Origin: Phenylobacterium sp.
Lineage (GTDB): Bacteria > Pseudomonadota > Alphaproteobacteria > Caulobacterales > Caulobacteraceae
Assembly: GCA_028291285.1 (NCBI GenBank)
Contig: JAQGIJ010000253.1
Coordinates: 1 to 6,259, forward strand
Reading direction: 5' to 3'
DNA length: 6,259 nt
Shown here: positions 1-6,259 of the stretch, piece by piece
Position numbering within the stretch: the stretch's first letter is position 1
Layout of the letters: each line of letters starts with the position of its first letter
Position numbers and translations under genes: made by a program
The notes under the pieces: generated by a model
The model's database searches: none
Seen by the model: only the letters and a program-made list of their open reading frames with translations
Told to the model about the DNA's origin: nothing

Positions 1-134
1 CGCTCACCGAGCTGCACGGCGGCTGGGTGGCGCTGGAGAGCGAGCCCGGCTCGGGGGCCACCTTCACCTGTCACCTCCCCGAAGAAGCCCACGCCCCCAC
101 CGCGGTCCAGCCGGAGCTGGGATTCGCGCAGTAG
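1..134 (+). CDS. Sensor histidine kinase, C-terminal end only (partial)
   Basis: The reading frame begins at base 3 and ends at TAG (132-134), leaving 43 residues. They start LTELHGGWVALESEPGSGAT and continue to a short tail. The pattern HGG, then an LESEPGSGATF stretch followed by a beta strand (TCHLP), is the end of a GHKL/HATPase_c ATP-binding domain: the G2 box (GSGATF) and final strand of two-component sensor kinases. About 18 further residues (EEAHAPTAVQPELGFAQ and neighbours) form a proline/alanine-rich tail with no recognised domain. The sensor part, the phosphoacceptor histidine and the N and G1 boxes lie outside the window, so the signal sensed cannot be inferred. The gene ends 46 bases from, and convergent with, the ferredoxin gene, so it is probably functionally separate from it. 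A hybrid kinase is unlikely because no receiver domain follows. Confidence 0.8.
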   Translation, partial: LTELHGGWVALESEPGSGATFTCHLPEEAHAPTAVQPELGFAQ

Positions 135-135
135 A

Positions 136-175
136 AAGCCCTCTTCCCGCAAGGAAGCCCTCTTCCCGCAAGGAA
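136..175. repeat. 19-bp tandem direct repeat between convergent gene ends
   Basis: The unit AAGCCCTCTTCCCGCAAGG occurs twice without a mismatch or spacer (136-154 and 155-173), and two bases of a third unit (AA) follow. It fills nearly all of the gap between the kinase stop and the ferredoxin stop. Alternating CTTCC (143-147, 162-166) and GGAAG (153-157, with GGAA at 172-175) allow competing short hairpins: CTTCC/GGAAG with a 5-base loop, or GGAAG/CTTCC with a 4-base loop. This looks like a replication-slippage duplication. It might contribute to transcript ending for both genes, but the stems are only 5 bp and no real U-run follows, so I do not call it an intrinsic terminator. Confidence 0.85.
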
Positions 176-180
176 TATGG

Positions 181-510
<330 letters not shown>

Positions 511-523
511 CTACGCTCGCGCT

Positions 524-1753
524 TTAGGCGGCGACCTCTTTCATGGAGATGGACGGGTCCGCAAGCCTCGCCTTGTCGACGGCCTTGCGCTGGCCGATCA
601 GCTGCCGGCCCATCATGAACTCCGGCGGCGAGTTGATCGCCTCCACCGACTGCAGCTGGTCGCCCTTCAGATGGAAGACGGCGAACTTGCCGCTGGCCGG
701 CTCGCCGCGGATGACGATCTCGTCGACGTCGAAGGCGTAGCCGGCGATCTGCAGCTTCAGGTCGTACTGGTCCGACCATTGCCAGGGCACCTCGCCGGGA
801 GGCGCCGGGCGCCCGGTGATGGCCGCCGCCGCCTGCTTGGCCTGCTCCAGCGCATTGGGCACGCTCTCCATGCGGAACATGCGCCCGTAGATCGGCATCG
901 GCCGGTGCGCCACGTCGCCGATGGCGAAGACGTGCGGATCCGAGGTGCGCGCCTCCAGGTCGACGACGATGCCGCGCGCGGTCTCGAGACCGCTTTCGGC
1001 GGCGAGCTCGTCGTTGGGATGGGCGCCCACCCCGACCACGGCGGCGTCGCAGGCGAGCGTGCGGCCGTCCGCCAGCTTCACCCCGGTGACGTGGCCGTTC
1101 TCGCCCTCGAAGCCCACCACGGTGCAGCCCAGCTCGAAGGTGACGCCGCGGGTCTCGTGATAGTCGCGGAAGAAGGAGGAGAGGGCCTCGTTGGCGACCC
1201 GGGCGAGCAGGCGCGCTTCGCGCTCCAGCACCACCACCTCGGCGCCGAGAGCCCGCCCGGAGGCGGCGACCTCCAGGCCGATGTAGCCGCCGCCGACCAC
1301 CGCCAGCCGCTTTCCGGGGCCCACGGCCGCCTTCAGCTTCTCGGCGTCGGCGGCGCTGCGCAAGAACAGCACGCCGGCGAGGTCCGCGCCCTCGATCGGC
1401 AGCGCGATCGGCCGGGCGCCGGTGGCGAGGATCAGGAAGTCGTAGGTGAGCGCGGAGCCGTCGGAGAGCTCGACGCGGCGCGGGCTGCGCTCCAGCTTCA
1501 CGGCCCGGACGTTGGGGCGGAAGTCGATGGCGTTCTCGGCGTAGAACTCGAGCGGCTTAAGCGCCAGCGAATCGGCGTCCGCCTCGCCCTTCAGCCACGC
1601 CTTCGACAACGGCGGGCGCTGGTAGGGCGGGATCGGCTCCTCGCCGACCAGGGTGATCGGGCCCTTGTGGCCGTACTGGCGCAGCAGCGCCGCGGCCGTG
1701 CCCCCGGCATGGCCGGCGCCGACAATCACGACATGCGCGTTCGGATCGCTCAT
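524..1753 (-). CDS. NADH-dependent FAD ferredoxin reductase (putidaredoxin/rhodocoxin reductase type)
   Basis: This 409-residue cytosolic flavoprotein is predicted to pass electrons from NAD(P)H through FAD to the [2Fe-2S] ferredoxin encoded just downstream. Visible layout: N-terminal FAD dinucleotide fold with GAGHAG (about 12-17); the family-typical PPYQRPPLSK (about 42-51); ATGARP (110-115); a second Rossmann fold with GGGYIGLE (about 154-161) followed by a strand ending in acidic E177 (VVVLE), which in this fold favours NADH over NADPH; and FAIGDVA (276-282), the second FAD-contacting motif. The C-terminal reductase domain starts near WQWSDQYDLKLQIAG (about 324-338). Length and motif order match CamA/ThcD-like reductases rather than nitrite reductase or AIF proteins. 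The start is ATG with GGAAG 3 bases upstream. It lies 52 bases after sdhB with no terminator in between, so read-through from sdh is likely. The exact redox partner is inferred from adjacency. Confidence 0.93.
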   Translation of the reverse strand: MSDPNAHVVIVGAGHAGGTAAALLRQYGHKGPITLVGEEPIPPYQRPPLSKAWLKGEADADSLALKPLEFYAENAIDFRPNVRAVKLERSPRRVELSDGSALTYDFLILATGARPIALPIEGADLAGVLFLRSAADAEKLKAAVGPGKRLAVVGGGYIGLEVAASGRALGAEVVVLEREARLLARVANEALSSFFRDYHETRGVTFELGCTVVGFEGENGHVTGVKLADGRTLACDAAVVGVGAHPNDELAAESGLETARGIVVDLEARTSDPHVFAIGDVAHRPMPIYGRMFRMESVPNALEQAKQAAAAITGRPAPPGEVPWQWSDQYDLKLQIAGYAFDVDEIVIRGEPASGKFAVFHLKGDQLQSVEAINSPPEFMMGRQLIGQRKAVDKARLADPSISMKEVAA

Positions 1754-1805
1754 CGGCTTCCGATGCCGGACGCTGACAGCCGGGTCAATGCGGGAAGCGC
1801 GGTCG

Positions 1806-2588
1806 TCAGACGACCCGCTCGACCAGCATCTTCTTGATCTCGGCGATCGCCTTGGCCGGGTTGAGGCCTTTCGGGCAGACCTGGGCGCAGTTCATGATGG
1901 TGTGGCAGCGGTAGAGCTTGAACGGATCCTCCAGCTCGTCGAGCCGCTCGCCCGTGGATTCGTCGCGGCTGTCGACCAGCCAGCGGTAGGCCTGCAGCAG
2001 GGTGGCCGGCCCCAGGTACTTCTCCTGGTTCCACCAGTAGCTTGGGCACGAGGTCGAGCAGCAGGCGCAGAGGATGCACTCGTAGAGGCCGTCGAGCTTC
2101 TCGCGGTCCTCAGGGCTCTGGATCCACTCCTTCTGCGGCTCCGGCGTCTCGGTGTGCAGCCAGGGTTCGATCGAGGCGTACTGGGCGTAGAACAGCGTCA
2201 GGTCCGGCACCAGATCCTTGACCACCGGCATGTGCGGCAGCGGGCTGATCGAGATCTCGCGGCCGGGGACCTCTTCCCAGCCGTGGGTGCAGGCGAGCGT
2301 GTTGCGCCCGCCGATGTTCATGGCGCAGGAGCCGCACACCCCTTCGCGGCACGACCGGCGGAAGGCCAGCGTCGCGTCCATGGTGTTCTTGATGTGGATC
2401 AGCACGTCCAGGACCATCGGACCGCAGGCCTCGACGTCCACGTCGTAGGTGTCCCAGTGCGGATTGCCCGCGTCTTCCGGATCGTAGCGGTAGACGCGGA
2501 AGGTCTTGGTCTTCGCAGCGCCCGCCGGGGCCGGGTGATGCCTGCCTTTGACGACGCGCGAATTCTTGGGAAGCCGAAGCTCGACCAT
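1806..2588 (-). CDS. sdhB: Succinate dehydrogenase iron-sulfur subunit SdhB
   Basis: This 260-residue protein is the Fe-S wire of complex II, carrying electrons from SdhA FAD to the quinone site. The N-terminal ferredoxin fold holds the [2Fe-2S] ligands C80, C85, C88 and C100 ([10 protein letters not shown]...C). The C-terminal helical domain has C171, C174, C177 (CILCACC) with C238 for the [4Fe-4S] cluster, and C181, C228, C234 for the [3Fe-4S] cluster; spacings match E. coli SdhB. PSYWW after C181 places W186 where the quinone-site tryptophan (E. coli W164) sits, and H229 matches E. coli H207. It has roughly 20 more N-terminal residues than the E. coli protein, rich in basic residues and alanine, as in many alphaproteobacterial/mitochondrial forms. 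The start is ATG with AGGAA (2598-2602) 9 bases upstream, in the 20-base gap after sdhA. Fumarate reductase FrdB is less likely given the SdhC/SdhD partners. Confidence 0.98.
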   Translation of the reverse strand: MVELRLPKNSRVVKGRHHPAPAGAAKTKTFRVYRYDPEDAGNPHWDTYDVDVEACGPMVLDVLIHIKNTMDATLAFRRSCREGVCGSCAMNIGGRNTLACTHGWEEVPGREISISPLPHMPVVKDLVPDLTLFYAQYASIEPWLHTETPEPQKEWIQSPEDREKLDGLYECILCACCSTSCPSYWWNQEKYLGPATLLQAYRWLVDSRDESTGERLDELEDPFKLYRCHTIMNCAQVCPKGLNPAKAIAEIKKMLVERVV

Positions 2589-2608
2589 GGATGCGGGTTC
2601 CTATCGGC

Positions 2609-4396
2609 TCAGTACACCCGCGCCTTCGGCGGGATGTAGGCGATGTCGTTGGTCAGGGTGAAGTTGTGCACCGGCCGGTAGTCCATGCGCACCTTGCCGG
2701 TGGCGTCGTCGAACCAGGCCAGCGTGTGCTTCATCCACTGCTTGTCGTCGCGGTCGGGGAAGTCCTCCCGGGCGTGGGCGCCGCGGCTCTCGGTGCGGTT
2801 GGCCGCTCCGTTCACCGTCACGGCCGCCTGGCCGATCAGGTTGTCGAGCTCGAGGGTCTCCATCAGGTCGGTGTTCCAGATCATGCCCCGGTCGCTGACG
2901 TGCAGATCGGCGCGCTTGTCGTGCACCGCCTGCAGCCGCCTCACGCCTGAGATCAGGGTCTCGCCGGTGCGGAAGACGGCGGCGTCTTCCTGCATGGTCT
3001 GCTGCATCTCCAGACGCAGCTGCGCCGTGCCGAGCGAGCCGTTGGCCTTGCGCAGCTTGTCGAAGCGCGCCAGGTGCCCGTCCGTCATGGCGGGCTTCAG
3101 CTCGGGCTGTGTTTCGCCCGGCTTGATCGTCTCGCCGCATCGCAGCGCCGCCGATCGGCCGAACACCACCAGGTCGATCAGGCTGTTGGAGCCCAGGCGG
3201 TTGGCCCCGTGCACCGAGACGCAGGCCGCCTCGCCCACCGCCATCAGGCCCGGCACCACCTTGTCGGGGTCTTCGCCCAGGCGGGTGACCACCTCGGAGT
3301 AGAAGTTCGTGGGGATGCCGCCCATGTTGTAGTGCACGGTCGGCAGGATCGGGATCGGCTCCTTGGTGACGTCGACGCCGGCGAAGATTCTCGCGCTCTC
3401 GGAAATCCCCGGCAGCCGCTCGGCCAGGATCTTCGGATCCAGGTGGTCGAGGTGCAGGAAGATGTGGTCCTTCTTCGGGCCCACCCCGCGGCCTTCGCGG
3501 ATCTCGATGGTCATGGCGCGGCTGACCATGTCGCGCGGCGCCAAGTCCTTCACGCTCGGAGCATAGCGCTCCATGAAGCGCTCGCCCTCGGAGTTGGTGA
3601 GATAGCCGCCCTCGCCCCGCGCGCCCTCGGTGATCAGGCAGCCCGCGCCGTAGATCCCCGTCGGGTGGAATTGCACGAACTCCATGTCCTGCAGCGGCAG
3701 GCCGGCGCGCAGCGCCATGGCGTTGCCGTCGCCGGTGCAGGTGTGGGCGCTGGTGCAGGAGAAGTAGGCGCGGCCGTAGCCGCCGGTCGCCAGGATCACC
3801 TGCTGGGCCTGGAAACGGTGCATCGTGCCGTCGTCCAGCTTCCAGGCGGTGACGCCGCGGCAGACGCCCTCGTCCATGATCAGGTCGAGGGCGAAGTACT
3901 CGATGAAGAACTCGGTCTCGTGCGCCAGGCTCTGGCCGTACATGGTGTGCAGCATGGCGTGGCCGGTGCGGTCGGCCGCCGCACAGGTGCGCTGGATCGG
4001 CGCCTCGCCATAGTTGCGGGTCATGCCGCCGAAGGCGCGCTGATAGATCTTGCCCTCGGCCGTGCGCGAGAACGGCACGCCCCAGTGCTCCAGCTCGTAG
4101 ACTGCCGCCGGCGCGTTGCGGCAGAGGTATTCGATGGCGTCCTGGTCGCCCAGCCAGTCCGACCCCTTGACGGTGTCGTACATGTGCCAGCGCCAGTCAT
4201 CCTCGCTCATGTTGCCGAGGCTGGCGGAGATGCCGCCCTGCGCCGCCACGGTATGGGAACGCGTTGGAAACACCTTGGAAATGCAGGCCGTCTTCAGCCC
4301 CGCCTGGGCGCAGCCCAGCGCCGCGCGCAGCCCCGAGCCGCCCGCGCCGACGACGACGACGTCGAACTTGTGGTCGATGAAATCGTAAGCAGCCAT
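2609..4396 (-). CDS. sdhA: Succinate dehydrogenase flavoprotein subunit SdhA
   Basis: This 595-residue catalytic subunit of complex II oxidises succinate to fumarate on the cytoplasmic side of the membrane. The FAD fold starts with VVGAGGSG (about 16-22). H48 in [10 protein letters not shown] is the histidine that carries covalently bound FAD (E. coli H45). Substrate and catalytic residues are all present by motif: H244 (QFHPTG), T256/E257 ([11 protein letters not shown]), R288 ([10 protein letters not shown], the proton-shuttle arginine), H355 (TVHYNMGG) and R400 ([11 protein letters not shown]). The C-terminal domain contains [19 protein letters not shown] (about 533-551), and the protein ends in the typical IPPKARVY. 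Length is close to the usual 585-600. No frameshift or missing residue was seen. The ATG follows the sdhD stop by 3 bases, with GGAG about 11 bases upstream inside the sdhD end, suggesting translational coupling. Downstream comes sdhB. Confidence 0.98.
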   Translation of the reverse strand: MAAYDFIDHKFDVVVVGAGGSGLRAALGCAQAGLKTACISKVFPTRSHTVAAQGGISASLGNMSEDDWRWHMYDTVKGSDWLGDQDAIEYLCRNAPAAVYELEHWGVPFSRTAEGKIYQRAFGGMTRNYGEAPIQRTCAAADRTGHAMLHTMYGQSLAHETEFFIEYFALDLIMDEGVCRGVTAWKLDDGTMHRFQAQQVILATGGYGRAYFSCTSAHTCTGDGNAMALRAGLPLQDMEFVQFHPTGIYGAGCLITEGARGEGGYLTNSEGERFMERYAPSVKDLAPRDMVSRAMTIEIREGRGVGPKKDHIFLHLDHLDPKILAERLPGISESARIFAGVDVTKEPIPILPTVHYNMGGIPTNFYSEVVTRLGEDPDKVVPGLMAVGEAACVSVHGANRLGSNSLIDLVVFGRSAALRCGETIKPGETQPELKPAMTDGHLARFDKLRKANGSLGTAQLRLEMQQTMQEDAAVFRTGETLISGVRRLQAVHDKRADLHVSDRGMIWNTDLMETLELDNLIGQAAVTVNGAANRTESRGAHAREDFPDRDDKQWMKHTLAWFDDATGKVRMDYRPVHNFTLTNDIAYIPPKARVY

Positions 4397-4399
4397 GGG

Positions 4400-4795
4400 T
4401 CAGTAGGCTCCGCCGCCGGCGAGGGCGACTTTCAGGATCGAGAAGATCGCCAGCGCGCCGGCGAGCGCGCAGACGAACAGGTTCAGCACCAGCAGCGCCG
4501 ACTTGTTCAGGATGACGTGGATGTAGTCCTCGATGACCACCCGCAGCCCGCCGTGCATGTGCCAGAAGCTGATCCCCAGCAGCAGCACCATCAGCACCGC
4601 GTTCAGCGGCCGGGCGACCCAGTGCATCGCGAAGGCGTAGTCGCCGGCGGCCAGCCTCAGCACCGCGAAGACGCCCCAGAGCGTCAGCGGCACCAGCGCG
4701 ATCGCGGCCACCCGCTCGGAGATCCAGGCGCCGACCCCGTGCTTGGCCGCCCCCAGGCCCCGGGCGCGCGACAGCGGCGTGCGATAGCTGACCAT
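4400..4795 (-). CDS. sdhD: Succinate dehydrogenase membrane anchor subunit SdhD
   Basis: This 131-residue hydrophobic membrane subunit helps anchor SdhAB and forms part of the heme b and quinone sites. Three membrane segments are visible at about 27-48, 61-82 and 98-124. In the motif SFWHMHGGLRVVIEDYIH, H79 fits the axial heme ligand (E. coli SdhD H71), since D90-Y91 then fall exactly where the quinone-site D82-Y83 of E. coli lie. H81, two residues on, is an alternative ligand candidate. The reading frame stays open far upstream of this ATG, to about 5608, but I chose the ATG at 4795. It starts the hydrophilic N-terminus typical of the family (MVSYRTPLSRARGLG), has CGGAG 7 bases upstream, and overlaps the sdhC stop by one base (TGATG). 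That arrangement suggests coupled translation giving equal amounts of the two anchors. Confidence 0.95.
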   Translation of the reverse strand: MVSYRTPLSRARGLGAAKHGVGAWISERVAAIALVPLTLWGVFAVLRLAAGDYAFAMHWVARPLNAVLMVLLLGISFWHMHGGLRVVIEDYIHVILNKSALLVLNLFVCALAGALAIFSILKVALAGGGAY

Positions 4796-5202
4796 CAGAG
4801 CGCTCCGATCATGAAGGCGATCACCCACACCACCACGGTCGCCACCAAGGTGAAGGCGAAGACGAAGACCGAGCTGGCGTTGGCCGACTTCACCTGGAGG
4901 CCGTGGCCGGCGTCCCAGACCACGTGGCGGATCCCGTTCGCCAGGTGGAAGAAAAAGGAGAGCGTCAGACCGAACATCACGATCCAGCCGATCGGCGAGC
5001 CGAGGATCGACTTGAACCGGGCGTAGTCGTCCGGCCCCTTGGCCAGGGTGATGGCCCAGGCCGCGGCGATCAGCGCGCCCACATAGAGCGCGACGCCGGT
5101 GGCGCGGTGGGCGATCGAGGTCGCCATGGTGATGTGCCAGCGCCAGATCGACAGGTGCGGCGCCATCGGCCGCTCGCGGGGCGCCTTCGCAGCGTCGCTC
5201 AT
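4795..5202 (-). CDS. sdhC: Succinate dehydrogenase cytochrome b556 subunit SdhC
   Basis: This 135-residue membrane cytochrome b subunit is the first gene of the operon. The N-terminal signature RPMAPHLSIWRWHITMATSI leads into SIAHRATG, where S29 and R33 match the quinone-site S27 and R31 of E. coli SdhC. H86 in FHLANGIRHVVWDAGHGL matches the axial heme ligand H84, so with SdhD H79 both ligands of a bis-histidine heme b are present. Three membrane helices are visible at about 30-53, 70-94 and 110-132. Length is typical (about 125-135). The ATG is preceded by GAGGG about 8 bases upstream, and a promoter lies about 40-65 bases upstream. Its TGA overlaps the sdhD ATG by one base. Confidence 0.96.
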   Translation of the reverse strand: MSDAAKAPRERPMAPHLSIWRWHITMATSIAHRATGVALYVGALIAAAWAITLAKGPDDYARFKSILGSPIGWIVMFGLTLSFFFHLANGIRHVVWDAGHGLQVKSANASSVFVFAFTLVATVVVWVIAFMIGAL

Positions 5203-5241
5203 CTTCGTTGCCCTCAGTCCCTGCAGTCCCCGACGCCGCCG

Positions 5242-5269
5242 CTTTTAAGCCGCACCCGGGGAGTGTCAA
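5242..5269 (-). promoter_or_regulatory. Predicted sigma-70-type promoter for sdhC (sdhCDAB operon)
   Basis: On the minus strand a perfect TTGACA (-35, at 5264-5269) is followed after 16 bases by TAAAAG (-10, at 5242-5247; 4 of 6 matches to TATAAT). This AT-rich patch stands out in an otherwise very GC-rich gap. The predicted start would be near 5235, giving a leader of roughly 30 bases that carries the GAGGG ribosome binding site. It is the best promoter in the divergent region and the only convincing one for the six minus-strand genes. The 16-base spacing and partial -10 leave some doubt. Confidence 0.6.
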
Positions 5270-5342
5270 CGAAAGCGCCGCCCGGCCGCCCGGAGCCACT
5301 GCGCCGCCTTCGCGGATCCTGAACCTCCCTCCGAATGGCGCC

Positions 5343-5370
5343 TTGGCGCAATGCGTCTTTCCTGTAGGGT
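5343..5370 (+). promoter_or_regulatory. Possible weak promoter for the LysR-type gene
   Basis: TTGGCG (5343-5348) resembles the TTGNCG -35 type seen in alphaproteobacteria. TAGGGT (5365-5370) lies 16 bases downstream as a poor -10, with 3 of 6 matches. The position is right for a short leader before the ATG at 5391, and a weak promoter would suit a low-level regulator. Evidence is thin. Confidence 0.25.
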
Positions 5371-5391
5371 TCCTTCGCGGGAGACGAAGGA
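5371..5391 (+). promoter_or_regulatory. Inverted repeat/hairpin over the LysR gene ribosome binding site and start
   Basis: TCCTTCG (5371-5377) and CGAAGGA (5385-5391) are perfect 7-bp arms around a 7-base loop, CGGGAGA. The right arm ends on the A of the start codon. The likely Shine-Dalgarno GGGAG (5379-5383, 7 bases before ATG) sits in the loop. In RNA this could limit ribosome access and keep regulator levels low; as DNA it could be a protein-binding dyad. The dyad is directly visible, its function is inference. Confidence 0.5.
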
Positions 5392-6259
5392 TGCGGTTCG
5401 ACCTGACGGACCTGAAGCTGTTCTGCGAGGTGGTGGATGCGGGCTCGATCACCGCCGGCGCGGAGAAGAGCGCGCTGGCGCTGGGCGCGGCCTCGACCCG
5501 CATCCGCGGCATGGAGGAGGCGCTGGGCGCGCGCCTGCTCACCCGCTCGCGCCAGGGCGTGACGCCGACCGAGGCCGGCCGCACCCTGCTGCGCCACGCC
5601 CGCGCCATCCTCGCCCAGAGCGCCAGACTGAGGGAGGACCTCGGCGCCTACGCCGGCGGCCTCTCCGGCGAGGTGCGGCTGCTGGCCAACACCAATGCGC
5701 TCGCCGAATTCCTGCCCGAGGCGCTCTCCTCCTTCCTGGCCCGGCACCCGCACGTCAGCGTCGACCTGGAGGAGCGGCTCTCCGACGAGATCGTCGGCCT
5801 GATCGCCGAGGGCGTGGGCGACGTCGGCATCGTCGCCGGGACGGTCGACATGGGCGCGCTGCAGACCTTCCCCTTCCGCTCCGACCGCTTCGTGGTGGTG
5901 ACCAGCGCCGACCATCCGCTGGCGGCGCGCGACAGCGTCGCCTTCGCCGAGGTGCTGGCCCACGACTTCGTCAGCCTGGAGCGCTCCAGCTCGCTGCAGC
6001 GCTTCCTCGCCGCCAAGGCCGCCCGCGAGGGCCGGCCACTGCGCCTGCGCGTGCAGCTGCGCAGCTTCGACGGCGTCTGCCGGCTGGTGGAGTGCGGGGT
6101 CGGCGTCGGCGTGGTGCCGAAGACCACCGCCGCGCGCGCGGTCAAGACCATGGCGCTCGGCGTCGTCGAGCTCACCGACGACTGGGCGCTCCGGGAGCTG
6201 CGCATCTGCGTGCGCAACCTCGACGACCTCGGCCTCTACGCCCGCGAGCTGGTGGAGAG
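5391..6259 (+). CDS. LysR-type transcriptional regulator (3' end missing)
   Basis: 289 codons are open to the window edge with no stop. LysR proteins are usually about 295-305 residues, so only a few are missing. The N-terminal winged helix-turn-helix spans about residues 4-63: LTDLKLFCEVVDAGSITAGAE, the recognition helix around LGAASTRIRGMEEALG, then ARLLTRSRQGVTPTEAG. A linker helix (about 64-90) leads to a periplasmic-binding-like effector domain starting at SGEVRLLANTNALAEFLPEAL. DVGIVAG and VECGVGVGVVP are typical later motifs of that domain. The ATG at 5391 gives the standard LysR start, with GGGAG 7 bases upstream. The gene is divergent from sdhC across 188 bases; regulators of this family often control themselves and the divergent neighbour. 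Its effector cannot be told from sequence. Regulation of sdh is plausible but unproven. Confidence 0.93.
   Translation, partial: MRFDLTDLKLFCEVVDAGSITAGAEKSALALGAASTRIRGMEEALGARLLTRSRQGVTPTEAGRTLLRHARAILAQSARLREDLGAYAGGLSGEVRLLANTNALAEFLPEALSSFLARHPHVSVDLEERLSDEIVGLIAEGVGDVGIVAGTVDMGALQTFPFRSDRFVVVTSADHPLAARDSVAFAEVLAHDFVSLERSSSLQRFLAAKAAREGRPLRLRVQLRSFDGVCRLVECGVGVGVVPKTTAARAVKTMALGVVELTDDWALRELRICVRNLDDLGLYARELVE

Noticed and set aside
143..157. CTTCC/GGAAG hairpin as an intrinsic terminator
   Set aside because: The stem is only 5 bp, without a GC-rich core or a following U-run in either direction.
1754..1805. Possible promoter for the reductase gene: TTGACC on the minus strand at 1783-1788
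   Set aside because: No acceptable -10 at 15-18 bases (best match about 2 of 6). A short 4-bp dyad CGGC/GCCG near the start is too weak to interpret.
3074..5026. A 650-codon open frame on the + strand opposite sdhA, sdhD and sdhC
   Set aside because: It is antisense to three firmly identified genes. Its translation is low-complexity, rich in H, R, A, V, G, D and Q, as expected from the reverse of GC-rich codons, and shows no domain pattern.
4400..5608. A 402-codon minus-strand frame that would extend SdhD far upstream
   Set aside because: The extension overlaps sdhC, the promoter region and the LysR gene and has no recognisable content. The ATG at 4795 with its ribosome binding site and the TGATG overlap gives a normal-length SdhD.
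5214..6217. Minus-strand open frames (5214-5963 and 5648-6217) opposite the LysR gene
   Set aside because: The plus strand has a clear LysR helix-turn-helix and effector domain through this stretch. The antisense products are low-complexity.

Overview
This is a GC-rich chromosomal window, probably from an alphaproteobacterium. Protein style points that way: the SDH subunits are of the mitochondrial/alphaproteobacterial kind, and the ferredoxin resembles the FdVI/adrenodoxin-like type common there. A Caulobacter/Phenylobacterium-like genome is a reasonable guess from memory, but I could not check it. Nothing suggests a plasmid, prophage, transposon or genomic island.

Layout, left to right. 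(1) Bases 1-134, + strand: the last 43 codons of a sensor histidine kinase. (2) Bases 135-180: a short gap between two convergent gene ends, made almost entirely of a 19-bp sequence repeated in tandem. (3) Bases 181-5202, - strand: six co-directional genes, in transcription order sdhC, sdhD, sdhA, sdhB, an FAD/NADH-dependent ferredoxin reductase, and a [2Fe-2S] ferredoxin. The gaps are very small: a 1-base overlap, then 3, 20, 52 and 22 bases. (4) Bases 5203-5390: a divergent intergenic region with a good sigma-70-type promoter for sdhC and a hairpin covering the start of the divergent gene. (5) From 5391 to the window end, + strand: a LysR-type regulator that runs off the edge.

How the genes work together. 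SdhCDAB form complex II (succinate:quinone oxidoreductase), which joins the TCA cycle to the quinone pool. SdhA (covalent FAD, succinate site) and SdhB (three Fe-S clusters) are held on the inner face of the membrane by SdhC and SdhD, which bind heme b. All key cofactor ligands and active-site residues I looked for are present. The two downstream genes make a matched NADH -> FAD reductase -> [2Fe-2S] ferredoxin pair of the putidaredoxin reductase/putidaredoxin type, which normally feeds cytochrome P450s, Rieske oxygenases or Fe-S assembly. No such terminal acceptor lies in the window. The LysR protein is a candidate regulator of itself and perhaps of the sdh operon, because of its divergent position.

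I did not find a clearly new biological system. The genes are conventional. The points worth a second look are the coupling of complex II genes to a ferredoxin/reductase pair, the regulatory architecture of the divergent region, and the repeated sequence between the convergent gene ends.
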